DNA of 64,000 bases, taken from the NCBI GenBank assembly GCA_914767715.1, contig OU612072.1, forward strand, positions 24,242,001 to 24,306,000. Reading direction: 5' to 3'. A program made the position numbers and the translations under genes. This DNA comes from Membranipora membranacea (lineage: Eukaryota > Bryozoa > Gymnolaemata > Cheilostomatida > Membraniporidae). Under the pieces are notes generated by a model. That model saw only the letters and a list, made by a program, of their open reading frames with translations. It did not search any database and was not told the origin of the DNA. Shown in pieces: positions 1-12,900 of the stretch; positions within the stretch are counted from its first letter, which is position 1, and every line of letters starts with the position of its first letter.

Positions 1-647
1 CTGTAAACTTTCTTGAAAACCTCTTTAAACAAATAAATAAGTAAAATTATTACTAAAAAATGTGTGATCTGAAAGGAAATGAAAACTAAATGTATGCACT
101 TGACTAGCTACTTTATATTTTGACCAATGACAGTCAGTGTTTGAGTTATGAGAGGATGCTATTGGTCATTAACAATAATGAGCTGAATCTTAACAAAACA
201 GGTAAATTTGTTAGGATTGTTTAATTTGATAAGTCCTTTCAATTTTGTGTGCAAAGACCTTAACAGTAACTAGTCAACAACAACATGTGCTTGGAAAATC
301 TGGAGGAAATAGTGAGATTTACAAAAAGTGGGAGGTGGGTGTAATAATCTGGAGGGTCACGCCTAAATCGGGAGACTTGGCAAGTATGTGATTAGGTATT
401 AACAATTCCCCACAATGAGAATTATACCATTTCATAATCAGGATTTCTTGATAGTTTTTTAATGTTGGGCGAAAATCAGATGCCAAAAATCTGAGGATGC
501 AACAAAATTGTTGTGTCCTCTGATTTTCGCCACAATTAAGATATACAACAGGAGCCCAGCGAGCAAACAATTTCACCAAGTAAGGTTGCCTACAGGCCCT
601 GGGAGTTGACGAACATTTTCGGCTATGATACACTTCTCATGGAAACA
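1..647. other. unassigned DNA with a hairpin
   Basis: No coding exon is visible. There is a perfect 13-bp inverted pair at 468-480 and 519-531 (GGCGAAAATCAGA and its complement), with a weaker inner pair nested inside, as in a small foldback element. Near 30-40 an AAATAAATAAGT run resembles a LINE 3' tail. The host gene of this stretch is probably the upstream intron of the LRR gene, which is an inference from position. Confidence 0.4.
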
Positions 648-1190
648 TTATTTAAAGACTACGGAAGGACCACAGCAATATATAGTCTGGCAGCTAGTTC
701 TGCAGTAACTATGCATTATTTTCACTTTTAGAAAATTCAGAACACTTTAGGGTAAAAATTATGTACAGTGTTAGAAATTGTCCTCCCTTCTCATCTAAGA
801 GCTATGAGGTATTCATGTATCCTAGTGCTTTGCCAACCTAATAACCTACTACTTCAAATTACTTAATCACCATTCTCTTCACATAAATTCAAAATAATTA
901 TTGTTCCATTGTCAGGAGACATTTTACAACAGTAGATAACTTCATTTATGAATTTATACAGTTCTCTCAGGTAGATACAAGTGATAGTTTATTGGGCTGG
1001 TTCAGCACTAGGCTTCGCAAATACGTCATACCTCATATATGAGAAGGGAGGACAATTTCTAACACTATACGTAATTTTTACCCAGGAGTGCTCTGAATTT
1101 TCTAAGTGTGAAAATATTGCGTAACTACTGCAGAACTAGCTGCCAGACTATGTATTGCTGTGGTCCTTCTGAACTCTTTAAAGGTGTTTA
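648..1190. mobile_element. foldback/MITE-like element with ~190-bp inverted arms
   Basis: The arm at about 648-838 is the reverse complement of the arm at about 999-1190. Shared blocks include GAGAAGGGAGGACAATTTCT and TAGCTGCCAGACTAT. The spacer is about 160 bp. A third, single arm lies at 61956-62150. The arrangement fits a non-autonomous DNA element with long terminal inverted repeats. No transposase ORF is seen and target duplications were not resolved. Confidence 0.75.
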
Positions 1191-1427
1191 CAATCATTTT
1201 TTCTGATTTCACCCCTTTTTTCGTTTTGCACTTCTAGTGAAAATCTAAATAATACAAGGTGATAACCGATAACTATCACCTTTCTTAATACCTGTTTTTC
1301 TTACATGTCTTCACATCTCACATGACTTCACGCTTCACATGTCAAAAGAGAACCAAATTGAAACAATACTAGGTATTCTTACTCTGCATGATCGCGACTT
1401 AAAAGCAAAATAAAGGAGATTTAACCT

Positions 1428-1757
1428 GCTGAAAGTGGGTTATATTGAAAACCGCTAATGTGAGGATAAAAATGATTTTTGATTCAGAGTCTGCACCATT
1501 GAAAACCCTGGGAGACAGGGTTTCCAAATCATTGGAGGCTTGAATGTTGATAAATCTTAATTTTAGTGACGAAACTCATGAAAGATTCTGCCAAATTGTC
1601 CGCAAAACAGGCGGAAAATGCTATAAATGACTATCCAAATACTAAAATTATTTCCCAAACTATGTCCATAAATGAGTTTTCAATGTTGCAGATTCTGAAC
1701 CAAAAATAATTTTTATCCTATTATAAGTGGTTTTCAAGATAACCCTCTTTACAGTAC
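1428..1757. mobile_element. second foldback element
   Basis: The arm at about 1428-1502 pairs with the arm at about 1677-1757. Shared words are GAAAACCGCTAAT/ATAAGTGGTTTTC and CAGATTCTGAACC/GATTCAGAGTCTG. It is a non-autonomous inverted-repeat element of about 330 bp with no coding capacity. It is unrelated in sequence to its left neighbour. Confidence 0.65.
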
Positions 1758-2439
1758 GTTTTTCCTATGCGGCGTGGGTTAAAAGTACCAAACTGGAGAG
1801 AGGACAACTCCGAATTGAGGCCTAAACCAGAGCTCAGAAAACTGTCTATTATTACACACATGCTAATGTTAAAGGAACCATTGCGTCAGAAATTCCCTGT
1901 ACCAAGGGTTGGGCAGTAGATAGTTATTGCCCATGGCTTTCTATTTAACCCAAATGATGTGTCTGGTTAATGACCCTGTGACGTAGGAGGGTCCTTATAT
2001 TATTGCTCATGACTCAAGGCAGTAATAACAAAGGCTATTCATGCTCTATAGTGATGTTATTGAATTCATACAAATTGTCATATCTCGCAAACTAAATGGG
2101 ATTTCTCCACTGTGTCCACTAATTGAAACATTGTCTATCATCTAGAAGTAAACAAATTTGCTAAACCTTATTTTTTGAGTGACCCAATGGAACATTGTTT
2201 TGGTATTGCTCATGAATATACTTAGTAATTCGGTTCCTTTCACAGCATGGTCTTTGGATTAGCAAATTGGCATGTTAGTATTTTGTGTTTGACTATTGAT
2301 ACGCAGTTTTATAGTCTGTTTGGGTAATGAAAGGTATTAGATAGTAAATTCGACACTATATCTATCGATGAGCGGGAAAATTTTTCAAGTGATTTTTCAA
2401 AGGCTAGGTAAACAACAAAGAGTCAACCAGCATGATATG

Positions 2440-2735
2440 ATGCACTGGTCCCCTTTTTAATTTATTTACCGCTACTCAAGTATATATTCCATTCACCATT
2501 ATAATGGTTGCATTGATGTCCAATATCAGATCATGGATCCATGAAAATATGATTATAAATAGGAGTTGGCTGTCTTGCGGATATCACCAGGTAAAGTGAC
2601 TTTTTAATGTGCTGAACTATTTTCACTATGGAAATATTTTAGGGGTGTAAATACGACAAAAAATGTTTGAACTTTTCCAAGGGATTCTCTCAGTTAAGTC
2701 ACACAGTTATAAGAGCCAATCATATATCCAGCCAC
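2440..2735 (+). repeat. duplicated LRR-array intron, left part
   Basis: This stretch matches the intron at about 9746-10045 just upstream of the third LRR exon, for example TTGATGTCCAATATCAGATC and GGGATTCTCTCAGT. It resumes at about 3744-3837 before the first LRR exon, so the two halves are split by the insertion at 2736-3743. It shows that intron and exon were duplicated together. Confidence 0.7.
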
Positions 2736-3743
2736 CAGCAAAAGACGGGATTGTAGCAACCATATATGTATTGAATTTGGACTTTGCAAAGCATAGCATT
2801 GTGTGAGTGACTCAATAATCATGACAACGATGAAATGCAGAGCAAATTGCAATGCAAAAATAATGGACACAAATAGACAAACAAAAAATCAAGCAAAATT
2901 GCATCATGACACACAATTGAAAATCTGCCTCTTAAACTAACTTACAACTAATTACGTATCCTGATTGTTGATAATCTAAGTAGAGAAAACATTCATAGCA
3001 TAGAGCCATAGAGCAAAGTAGAGCCATGTAGGGTAAAGTTTAAGGCCAGCACGCTATAAATGATATAAACATTACTAATGACTATTCCAATTCTATTTTA
3101 TAATTATGCTAGAAATTGGGGCATAATATCAGCATAACAAATAACCTTTTCAAACGCAATAATACAAATAATAGATCTCAATAAATAACGCAAATTCCAT
3201 CCAGCCGCTAGATAAAACATACATCAAATAACTTTACAGCCAGGTTTGACCGATACTGGGACTTATTAGATGGTGTGGTGTTGTTAGTGACAGTATACTT
3301 CCTGGAAAAAGTTTGACAATAAATCAATGCACAAAACCTAATTACGACAGCATAAATTAAAACTAAACCACATAGCACAGAATAGCGCAATAAGCAAATC
3401 CTTAATCATAACTTAGCCTTCAAGGAATCTCTTAGTCATTCAAACTATATCATTCAAACAATATTTATTAGTCAACTTAAATAAGTGTGATATAATAGTA
3501 AGTTACATTATCAGTACATAGATGTTGTAAATAGAAAGTTACGACTGATGCATCACGATTGTAAAGGTACATAAAAATAGTCCATAAGACTTCCAATGTA
3601 TAGATTTAGGCATGTTTCGAAACGCTGCTCAAATAAAAATGTCAATTACTATGAGATGTTCTCAGACCAGAAACCAAATGAAAGTGATCATGTACATATA
3701 TTTTTTGACAGGGGAGATAATTTGAGTATAATAACTTCCGATG
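2736..3743. mobile_element. ~1-kb insertion flanked by CAGCCAC
   Basis: The word CAGCCAC occurs at 2729-2735 and again at 3744-3750. The paralogous intron at 10030-10045 has it once and runs straight through, so about 1008 bp were inserted here with a 7-base (perhaps imperfect 8-base) target duplication. The ends (CAGCAAAAG and, inverted, CATCGGAAG) are only weakly similar, so the class is uncertain; a hAT-like element is one possibility. No transposase is visible. Confidence 0.55.
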
Positions 3744-3837
3744 CAGCCACATTTTCTAAATAGGTAAAGTAAATCACTGAATTATCAAGCTCACTGAATT
3801 ATATTATACAGTCAGACATTGCATTTTCTGTTTGCAG

Positions 3838-3984
3838 CATTACTGATATGTCCTCACTGAAACAGCTTCACCTATCCAGAGATGATCTGACTAGAGATAA
3901 GAAGCTGGGGCAGACACTCTTAAAACTCACTAATCTGGAGATACTAAATCTGAATGAGTGTAAGCTGAGGGAGATACCTGAAAG
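3838..3984 (+). CDS. gene A LRR exon 1
   Basis: This 147-nt exon lies between TTTGCAG and GTAGTG. It encodes two leucine-rich repeats: MSSLKQLHLS near the start, then LTNLEILNLNECKLREIPE. It enters with one base to complete a codon and leaves with two, so it can be added or skipped without a frame change. It is the most diverged of the complete copies in its first repeat (SRDDLTRDKK). Confidence 0.85.
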
Positions 3985-6900
3985 GTAGTGTGTTATTGTT
4001 TGCTTTATATTTTCTTCAATCTCATATCATTTATTATTAATATAGATACCGGTTACACTCATTAGTACAATAATATTGAAACCATGATTAGGACAATATC
4101 TATCAGTCAGAAAGAATGACTCTAACAATCAATCCAAAAACAGTTTGACCAATTTTCTTACTCTGAACACACAAATGATAGTAACTAGAACCACTTATGA
4201 TTCTGGTCACATCCACTGTTAGGTAACTGCTTAATTAATGAGCTTGTTGAAAATAAGCAACAAGTTTTTAATAGTTATTATGTTAGCGTAAACTGAGGCT
4301 TAGCCTGACACAGAATTTAAAAAACACAAATATTGAATCAAAAATACTTCAGATGAAATTTCAGTCAAGGCCGCAACTCTATGGTGGTTAGACAGTAAGT
4401 TTTTAATAATGTATAATTATTATTTATTTATTTATTTACTTATTGAGGTTTTGTAAAAGTTTATAATTGAAGCAAATTAAAAATAACTTGTTGACCTCAC
4501 ACACATTAACATAGATACAAAAAATGACTTGAATAAAAAGATATAAGTGGTAGGGTGTTACATACTATATAGTGTGTAGGATAATGAAAGCATGGTATCA
4601 TAAATTGCATGAATAAGATGAAAAAAGAAAAGAAGAAACAGAGAGTGGCAAATAAAAATACAAGTTAACAACATTAGGTGGGATTAAATGATAATGATTC
4701 ATGAGGCTTGGTTGATTTAGTTACAAATGTATGAAAAATATTTAAAAAGGCTGATTTGCCTAGGTTTGATCTAAATGAGGGTTTAATTATTGCACAGTTG
4801 CTACGAAGTGATCGTGTATGTCTGTTTGATTTGCTAACGAGAGAGATGAAGTATGTGCTTGGATGCACGGCCTTTATGGACCCTCGATTTGACAAAATTG
4901 TGAAAAAGAAAATTCCTTCTACTGTGGAGAGTATGTAAATTTAGGAGCAAGCGGCCAGATGTGACAGAAAATTGTTTGGGGGCTGAAGTTATGATTCTGA
5001 TTGCTTTATTTTGTCCTTTTTCTAATGTATCTGAATTTTTGGCTAAACCATCAAGGTACAATGATGAGCAGTATTCTACTATAGGTCTGATCAGTGATTT
5101 GTAAGTCTTCAATGAGTTTTCTACTGTCATGTATTTTTTTAGTTTTGATAACAAGTAGACCATTTTGTTTGCTTTAGAGGCGGTGGCATTAGCCTGAGGG
5201 GTTAAACTAAGTTCTGAATCAAGAATAACTCCAAGAAGATTGAGTGAATGCTTGGATTCTATTTTCAAATTGTTTATTTGGATTTGGTAAAAATCATCTA
5301 CTTTCCTATTTGAGAAAATACAGTATTGAGTTTTGGATAAGTTGAGTTGAAGGAGATTGTTTGAATACCAATTCGATACTTCTCTCATCAATGACTCAGA
5401 TTTATCCATTAAGGTAGGGATATCTGTTGCTGTGCAGTAAATAACGGTGTCATCAGCGTAAGCGAATGCAGTTTTGTGCTTGTTAAGGAGATCATTGATA
5501 GCAAGATTGAATAAGATTGGACCTAGAACACTTCCTTGGGGTACTCCACATGTAATCGGTAGTGCACTGGACTGATCATGATCAACTTTCATGATTTGGG
5601 TTCGATGTGAAAGATAGGATGTAAATAATTTTGTTGTTGACTCTGCAAAATTTAGTCGCTTTAGAGTGTGGATGAGTTGTCCATGATTTATAGTGTCAAA
5701 TGCTTTACGTACGTCCAAAGACAGTGCACCTATGAAATTCGGTTGAGGGTTGTCTAGCGTTGTTCTCCAATTTTGTAAAAGAGAAAGTAGTAACTGTTCA
5801 CTAGAATGGTGCTTACGAAAACCGAATTGTCGATCTGAGAGTATTCCATGTGTTTCGATAAAGGTCATAATTTGATTTTTCATATCTAGCTCAAACACCT
5901 TTGATATGATTGGCAGACTGGAAATTGGTCTGTAATTGCAAGGGTCTGTTTTATCGCCCTTCTTAAAGAGTGGGGTGACCAGGGCTGTTTTTAGGCAGTC
6001 AGGGAATATTGATTTTTTGTAGCATTCGTTAATGATCAGGGCTATGGGAAGAGCTAATAGGTCTGCAACAATTTGGTACAGGGAAGCTGGAAACATGGTC
6101 AAGCCACCCCGTTCATTTGGTTTGAGGGACTTTATCAGTTTGTAGATTGTTTCGCTCTCAACATATGTGAAAGAGAAACTTGGACCATGGAAAAGGTCAG
6201 GTTGTGGATCTACCTTAGGAATAAAAACCGATTGTCCAGCGACCGTGGTGAAATATCTATTAAGGGCATTTGCCTTGTCAGAGTTTGAGGTGTAGGTAGA
6301 GTTTTGATAGCTAATTTTCTCGATTTGATCAGAGGATTTCTTCTTTCCTGTCAGTGATTTCAGGCAGGTGAAAAAACTTTTTTCATCTTTAGATAACGAG
6401 TCATTTATAAAGTCTTTCTTAGCATTCCTAATTTTATTTGTAACAAAGTTTCGAAACTTGTTGAACTGTTTGACTTGCGCTGTAGCTGGATTAGGTATAT
6501 CCTTGAATACCCTCTTGTGAAATTTGTTTCTTAAATTAATGAGATGCTGAATATCAGGGAAAAGCCACTGGTTTTTAGCCCCTCGCACTCTTTTTGTTTT
6601 AACTGGAGCATGCTTGTCAATCAGGTCAGAGATAAAGTTTTCGATATTTTCCATGCGGTGATGCAATGATTTGTTCATGTCAGTTGCTGTTTGCAGTAGT
6701 GGAAGTTTCGAACAGTCATTATAAAATTCCTCATGATTAATGCTGTGAATATTTCTGGTTCTAATTAGTTTGCGTGGCTGTTTTGTAGCATGATGTTGAT
6801 TAATTACTAAGTATGTGGCATAGTGATCAGAAATTGATCTATCGCATGTCAGGATCTTGCAACTATTAATGCTAATGTCACTGTTCACATAGTTGTGGTC

Positions 6901-9900
6901 TAATAAGCTTTCTCTCCCTAAATGGCTAATGTATGAAACCCCATTAACTTGCTGTAATAGCCCTGCAGACAAGAAGCTCTGCTCTAAATGTGTTTTTTCG
7001 TTTGATGAGGAATTCCAATTAATATTAAAATCTCCTAGTAGTATAAACTTATGGCCAACATATTGGTTTTGATGTAGAATTGAGCTCATCATTGTAATGA
7101 ATTCGGTTTTGTTAGCATCAGGGGGAAGATAAATTGATCCGATGATGTAGCCGTGTTGGTTGTTTGTGGAAGGTATTTTTATCCAAACCGAGTCACAAAA
7201 TTTGGACAGTTTAACACTTAATTGACTTATTATAGAGAATTTATATGAAGATTTTACAAAGAGCGCAGCACCGCCTCCCCGGGTTTTGGTTGTAGATTTT
7301 CTGTCACATCTAGCTATTGAGAATCCAGGCAAGTCAACAAGACTATCTGGAATATCAGGAGTGAGCCATGTTTCAGAAACAGAAAAAATGTCGGTTGACT
7401 TAAAAAGATTGAGGCTTTCATAATAAAACATCTTTTTATATAATGACCTTACGTTGTGATGTAGAAGTCTCAAATTGTTGCTGGATGCAGGCTTCATCTC
7501 AGATAGGGAGCTAATAGTATTCCATATGCGGTTATGGTAGCAGAGACTTTGTTCATAAATGTTAGACGAGTTTATTGATGCTTGGTTTCTTACGCTTAGA
7601 TTAGCCATTGTAGGTACTGGGAGGGAAGACGTACGGTTTCTCTACTCGAAACAAAAGCTGATGCTTGTTAAAGGTTATGCCGTTTGCCAGTGCATTTCCT
7701 AGCTGTGTTTCATCATTGAAGTTAACTTTTACAGTTCGTAGAGGGTTAGTGCCATCTTTGGTCCTCATTCGGTACACTGTAGCGTCTTTGAATACTGTTT
7801 GGACCTCTTGTTGGAGGTCTTCTTTCATTATGTAAATAGGAACATCTTTGATGATGCCAACATGTTGGCTCGGTTGAATGGGTCGTCTTGCTGATGAGCC
7901 TCCAAGTGCTTCAGCTTCCCATTTTTTTATTATTATATCTACTTGTTCAGGTTTTGTTATCTGTATTATGAATTTCGAGTCTGCCGAGTTGAACTTGTAT
8001 CGCTTGATAAAGTCAATCATCGTTGGTCCGTTTAATTTGCCGATTGCTTTTCTCACGTCATCCTGACTGATTGACGTGAAGTCCTGTTTTGTACTGTGTA
8101 TTATAAAGCATTTTTCATGGTCGAATTCAGGGGTAGATTTGTCAGTATATTGACTTTTTGGTGGTTGTGATAATGATGGTGGTGGTGGTGGTGGTGGTGG
8201 TGGTTGTGATATGATAATATTAAAAAAAAAATTAGGACATCAATCAGTGAACAATATAAATTTGAATGCAAGTGTACAAGATAGAAAGAGCCTGAGCAAT
8301 TTCCTTACACTGAAAACAAGAACCACTTAGAATTCAGATCACATTTCAAGTAACTGCTTAATAAATGAGCTTGTTGAAAAAAACTGATGGTGGTGGTAAA
8401 ATACATAGCATGCCTATTCGGTGAGATATGCAATCAGTATAAGACTTTGTGTCAGGATCTGAATAAAAGCTAAAGATCTGGCAGCTTTTACATTATGCAT
8501 TACACATACACACACATATTTATTTCCCAGTAACAACATTGAATAACTCAGGCAAGCTGCTTGACAAAAGTCAAAGGTCAGCTATTTATGATTCTGAACT
8601 TGTGGACCAAAACTGATTATTAGTAGGAGTTGTCTGCTTTGTATAAATCGTTGCGCAGTTCTAAGTGATGTTCTCTTTTTTTTGTGCGGAAAATTTTGAG
8701 AGGTGTTAATGCAGCTATAATATATTTGAACTATTCCAAGTGATTCTCTCAATTGAGGCACACAGTCGTTTGTATTCAGAGCCATCCATGAGTCCGGCCA
8801 TATCTGCTTACAAGTAAATCACTGAATTATTAAGCTCACTGAATAAATAAGATATAGTGAAACATTGCATTTTCTGTCTGCAGCATCACTGAGATGTCCT
8901 CACTGAAACAGCTACACTTATCTGGTAATGATCTGAGTGGAGATGATAAGCTGAGGCGGACACTTTCAAAACTCACTAATCTGGAGTTACTAAATCTGAG
9001 AGACTGTAATCTGAGGGAGATACCTGAAAGGTAATGTGTTATTGTTTGCTTTTAATTTTCTTCAATTTCTAATCCCTAATTACTAATTTGGTAATGTGGA
9101 TACTGGTTACACTCGTTTATACAAAAATATTGAAACCAGAATTAGGGCAATATCTATCAGTCAGGAAGAATGACTCTATCAATTAATTCAAAAACGTTTG
9201 TCCAATCTTTTCATTCTGAACACACAATTAAAAGTAACTAGAACCACTTAGGATTCTGGTCACATCCACTTCCAAGTAACTGTTAATTCATTAAAATTTT
9301 TAATAATGAGTAGCACATTATATTAACTATATAGTATTTATGTTAAAGTAAGCTTGGTAGCATGATGCATTGTTCTGTTCTGATGGTATTTGTTATAATT
9401 ACCCTGATTCCTACACACCTGTATACCACAGGGGAAGGTTGTATTTCAGCCGTCTGTTTTTATTTTGTCACTTGAATTTTTGTTCTTTGTTTTGTGCCAT
9501 CAGTTGGACACACAAGCCTGACTAGCCTTGAAAGATAAAGAAGCACGGCTTTGAACAAACTGATCAACACCAAATCAACAATAATAATAACCTCCCGTGA
9601 ATCGGGCAACATGCGAATTCGAGCAACTCATGCTGAATAAATAACCTTTTGAAAAAAACAAAATGAAATACTTCAAATTTAGTTAAATATGGTGTGTAAA
9701 CACATAGTGTTTCCTATCAGTCTTTCAGTTTATCTTCAACAAGATTAACTGGCCCCCTTTTGAATTTATTCACCGCTACACAAGTATTTATCCAATTCAC
9801 CGTGATAATGGTTGTATTGATGTCCAATATCAGATCTATGGATCTATTAAGATAAAATTATAAATATGAGTTGCCTGTCTTGCCGATATCACCGGGTAAA

Positions 9901-12900
9901 GTGACTTTTTTATGTACTGAACTCTTATCACGATGAAAATATTTTAGGGGTGTGAGGACGAGAAAAAATATTTGAACTTTTCAAAGGGATTCTCTCAGTG
10001 TAGTCACACAGTTATAAGAGCCAATCATAAGTCCAGCCACATTGTCTAAATATGTAAGTAAATCACTGAATTATCAATCTCACTGAATAAGAAATAAAGT
10101 GAGACATTGTATTTCCTGTTTGCAGCATTACTGAGATTTCCTCACTGAAACAGCTAGACTTATCTGAAAATGGTCTGCGTAGAGATGTGAAGCTAGGGCA
10201 GACACTCTCAAAACTCACTAATCTGGAGATACTAAAACTGATTAGGTGTGAGCTGAGGGAGATACCTGAAAGGTAATGTGTTATTGTTTGCTTTTAATTT
10301 TCTTCAATGTCTAATCGTTTATTATTATTATAGATACTGGTTACGTTCATAAACACCTTACTGTCTACCTGCCCCATATAGCGGCCTTGACTGCAATTCT
10401 CAACTGAAATCTGTCACACTATTATTTGTTGGAATACTTCATGAGCAACTAAATCAAACGCATTCTCTTGACCCAGTGAGACAATATTACTATTACATTC
10501 CATTTTCCGACCGTATTCTAACACATCCCTTATCAAACAAAGGCCTTCATGTATATACCTACATTTAACAGCACAAAGTTGCTTGTGGTTGATGATGGTC
10601 TCGAGTTGTCGCTGTACAATAGCTTTGTTTATATACTTCATCAATATTTCATAATCAGTGTTGTGCAGGGAGACAGGCCTCCGATTAAGAGGGTAAACCT
10701 TATCTCCTTCCTTCTGTATAAGCACAGTTACAGCTTCTGTCATTGACTAAGGTATCATTTTGTTACCATTGATGCATTCAAATAGCTGTATTGAGAAGCA
10801 AACAATATCATCAACAAATAATACTCTGTAAAACCCAACTGGGAACTTTAATAATATGATAATAACAAAATAAAAATTTGGACATAAATCAGTCAACAAT
10901 ATAAATTTGAATGCAAGTGTACAAGGTAGAAAGAGCCTGAGCAATTTCCTTACACTGAAAACACAATTGAAAGTAACTAGAACCACTTAGTATTCTGGTC
11001 ACATTTCAAGTAACTGCTTAATTAATGAGCTTGTTGAAAAAACGCGACACAATTTTTATATAGCACTGAGATACGGATGGTGGTGGTAAAACACATAGCA
11101 TGGCTATTCGCTGAGATATGCAATCAGTATAAGACTTTGTGTCAGGATCTGACTAAAAGCTAAAGATCTGGCAGCTTTTACATTATGCATTATACATACA
11201 CACACACACACACACATTTATTTCCCAGTAACAACCTTGAATAACCCAGGCAAGCTGCTTGACAAAAGTGATTCTGAACTTGTGATGAGAGATGCGATCT
11301 AGCAACCATACATAAATAACCATAAATTTGTTCAGGGTTAGAAACGTTCCCCTCATCCATATAATATATCAGTGCTGTATAGAATTTATGTTAAAACTCG
11401 CTGAGGCATAGCCCTACACCAGTGGCGTATATTGGCAATCACGGCCCACAGTTTCCATGAATGGCTGAATAGCTCAGTGTGTTGTGTGTCTGCCTAATAA
11501 TCACAGTTAAGAAGATTATTGTGGGTTCGAATCCCATCAAGGTCAGTTTTTTTTAAAATGGGTGCTTTATAACTGGAGCATTTTTACCGTAATCTTCTAC
11601 TGCTATTGAGTTGTTTTCTGAAAGTACCCCACAGCTCACTGAGCTATTGAAATACCTCTCTGCTTGCACTATTTTGCTACCGATATGCAAAAAAATTTTC
11701 GTGGTGGGAGGGCGTTTAAGCGCCCCTCCCACACCCTCCCCGCCACGCCTACGGCGTGTGGATCGGGTTGCGCCCGATCATTATGCTCATCTCTAAAAAG
11801 TCAGTGAGTGAATTTTTTAAAAATATACGCCCCTGCCCTACACAGCTCACAGCGGCTACTGAATATTAATTCAACACACTTTCTGTTGAATTAATTCAAA
11901 AATACACGAAACAAAAACTTATAAATAAAATGTGAATGAATGTATGATTCACACACATCTATAGCTGTCTACGTTCCCCAGAGATTTGGCCTTGACTGAA
12001 ATTTTCACTGAAGATTGCCTCAATAGGTAGCGAAATGCTCTGTGTTGTTTTGATATACTTGGTTTTAACTATTTAGAATTGAAGTAAATGCTAATTAAAA
12101 CTTCAAAGATAATACTCTAACCTGATTCCAATACACCACAGGAGAATATCGTATTTCAACTGTTTGCCATTATTTATAGTGTCATTATTGCCATTATCAT
12201 AGTGCAAAATTACATTTACTGTTTACAGCATTGCTAAGATGTCCTCACTGAAGCAGCTTCACTTATACCACAATCATCTGAGTAGAGATGATAAGCCGGG
12301 CCAGACACTCTCAAAACTCACTAATCTGGAGTTACTTGATCTGAGCTTGTGTCATCTGAGGGAGATACCTGAGAGGTAATGTGTAATGGTTTGCTGCTCT
12401 TTTTTTCTTTTTCTCATAACTTAATATGGTGATGCGTATACTTGTTTCACTCTTTAATAACTCTTATATACACCAGTTGAGACTTTCAACATTCCCCAAT
12501 CAGTTTTCACCATATATTTAAAAACAGTATAGATAGGACATTGGGCTTCAGTAACTTTGCATTATGTCCCCACCCGTATCGTCATTGTGCCACCCGCAGT
12601 GTCGCGTTATGCATAGCGTAACTGCCAGTTGGTTTATAGTCAGCACCTTTTGTCTTTCATGATGTTAACCTTATCAGAAAGTGTCCAATGAGAGAAGGCT
12701 ATACTGAGTAAAACGACTTCTGAGCCAATCACAATGTTGTAAGAACATGATTGGCTGGAAGGTCGTTTTACTAACAGTCATGTGTCACCCAGCCTTATGG
12801 TCTAGATTGCTAAAATTCCTAGATCTGAGGCTAAAGTAGCTATCATATTATTGGATAGACAGGAGCACACAATGACCTATCTATACTGTTTTTTAATCTA

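Larger units (their letters stand above)
4420..8220 (-). mobile_element. CR1/L2-like non-LTR retrotransposon, antisense in gene A intron
   Basis: On the minus strand it carries the 3' part of ORF1, a complete ORF2 and a 3' tail of TAAA repeats (4421-4438 as read on plus). It is 5' truncated within a proline-coding (CCA)n tract of ORF1 at about 8175-8220. The ORFs overlap by 8 bases. The absence of stops in a 924-codon ORF2 points to recent insertion. The element sits in the intron between LRR exons 1 and 2. Confidence 0.85.
11420..11835. mobile_element. hAT-type non-autonomous element with 8-bp target duplication
   Basis: The ends are CAGTGGCGTATATT (11420-11433) and AATATACGCCCCTG (11822-11835), a 14-bp inverted pair with one mismatch. 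They are flanked on both sides by the exact 8-mer CCCTACAC (11412-11419 and 11836-11843). CAG-type ends and 8-bp duplications are the hallmark of the hAT superfamily. There is no transposase. Inside lie a tRNA-like Pol III unit and, at 11700-11785, a GC-rich block with three hairpins in a row. Confidence 0.85.

Noticed and set aside
8582-8785. 67-codon minus-strand ORF, with a near-identical partner at 13669-13872
   Set aside because: Both lie in the duplicated intron block. Their similarity reflects recent DNA duplication, not protein conservation, and there are amino-acid-changing indels (SQNFPHKK against SKFSTMKN).
11463-11546. functional tRNA gene
   Set aside because: The B box is perfect, but the acceptor stem pairs poorly and no anticodon arm can be drawn.
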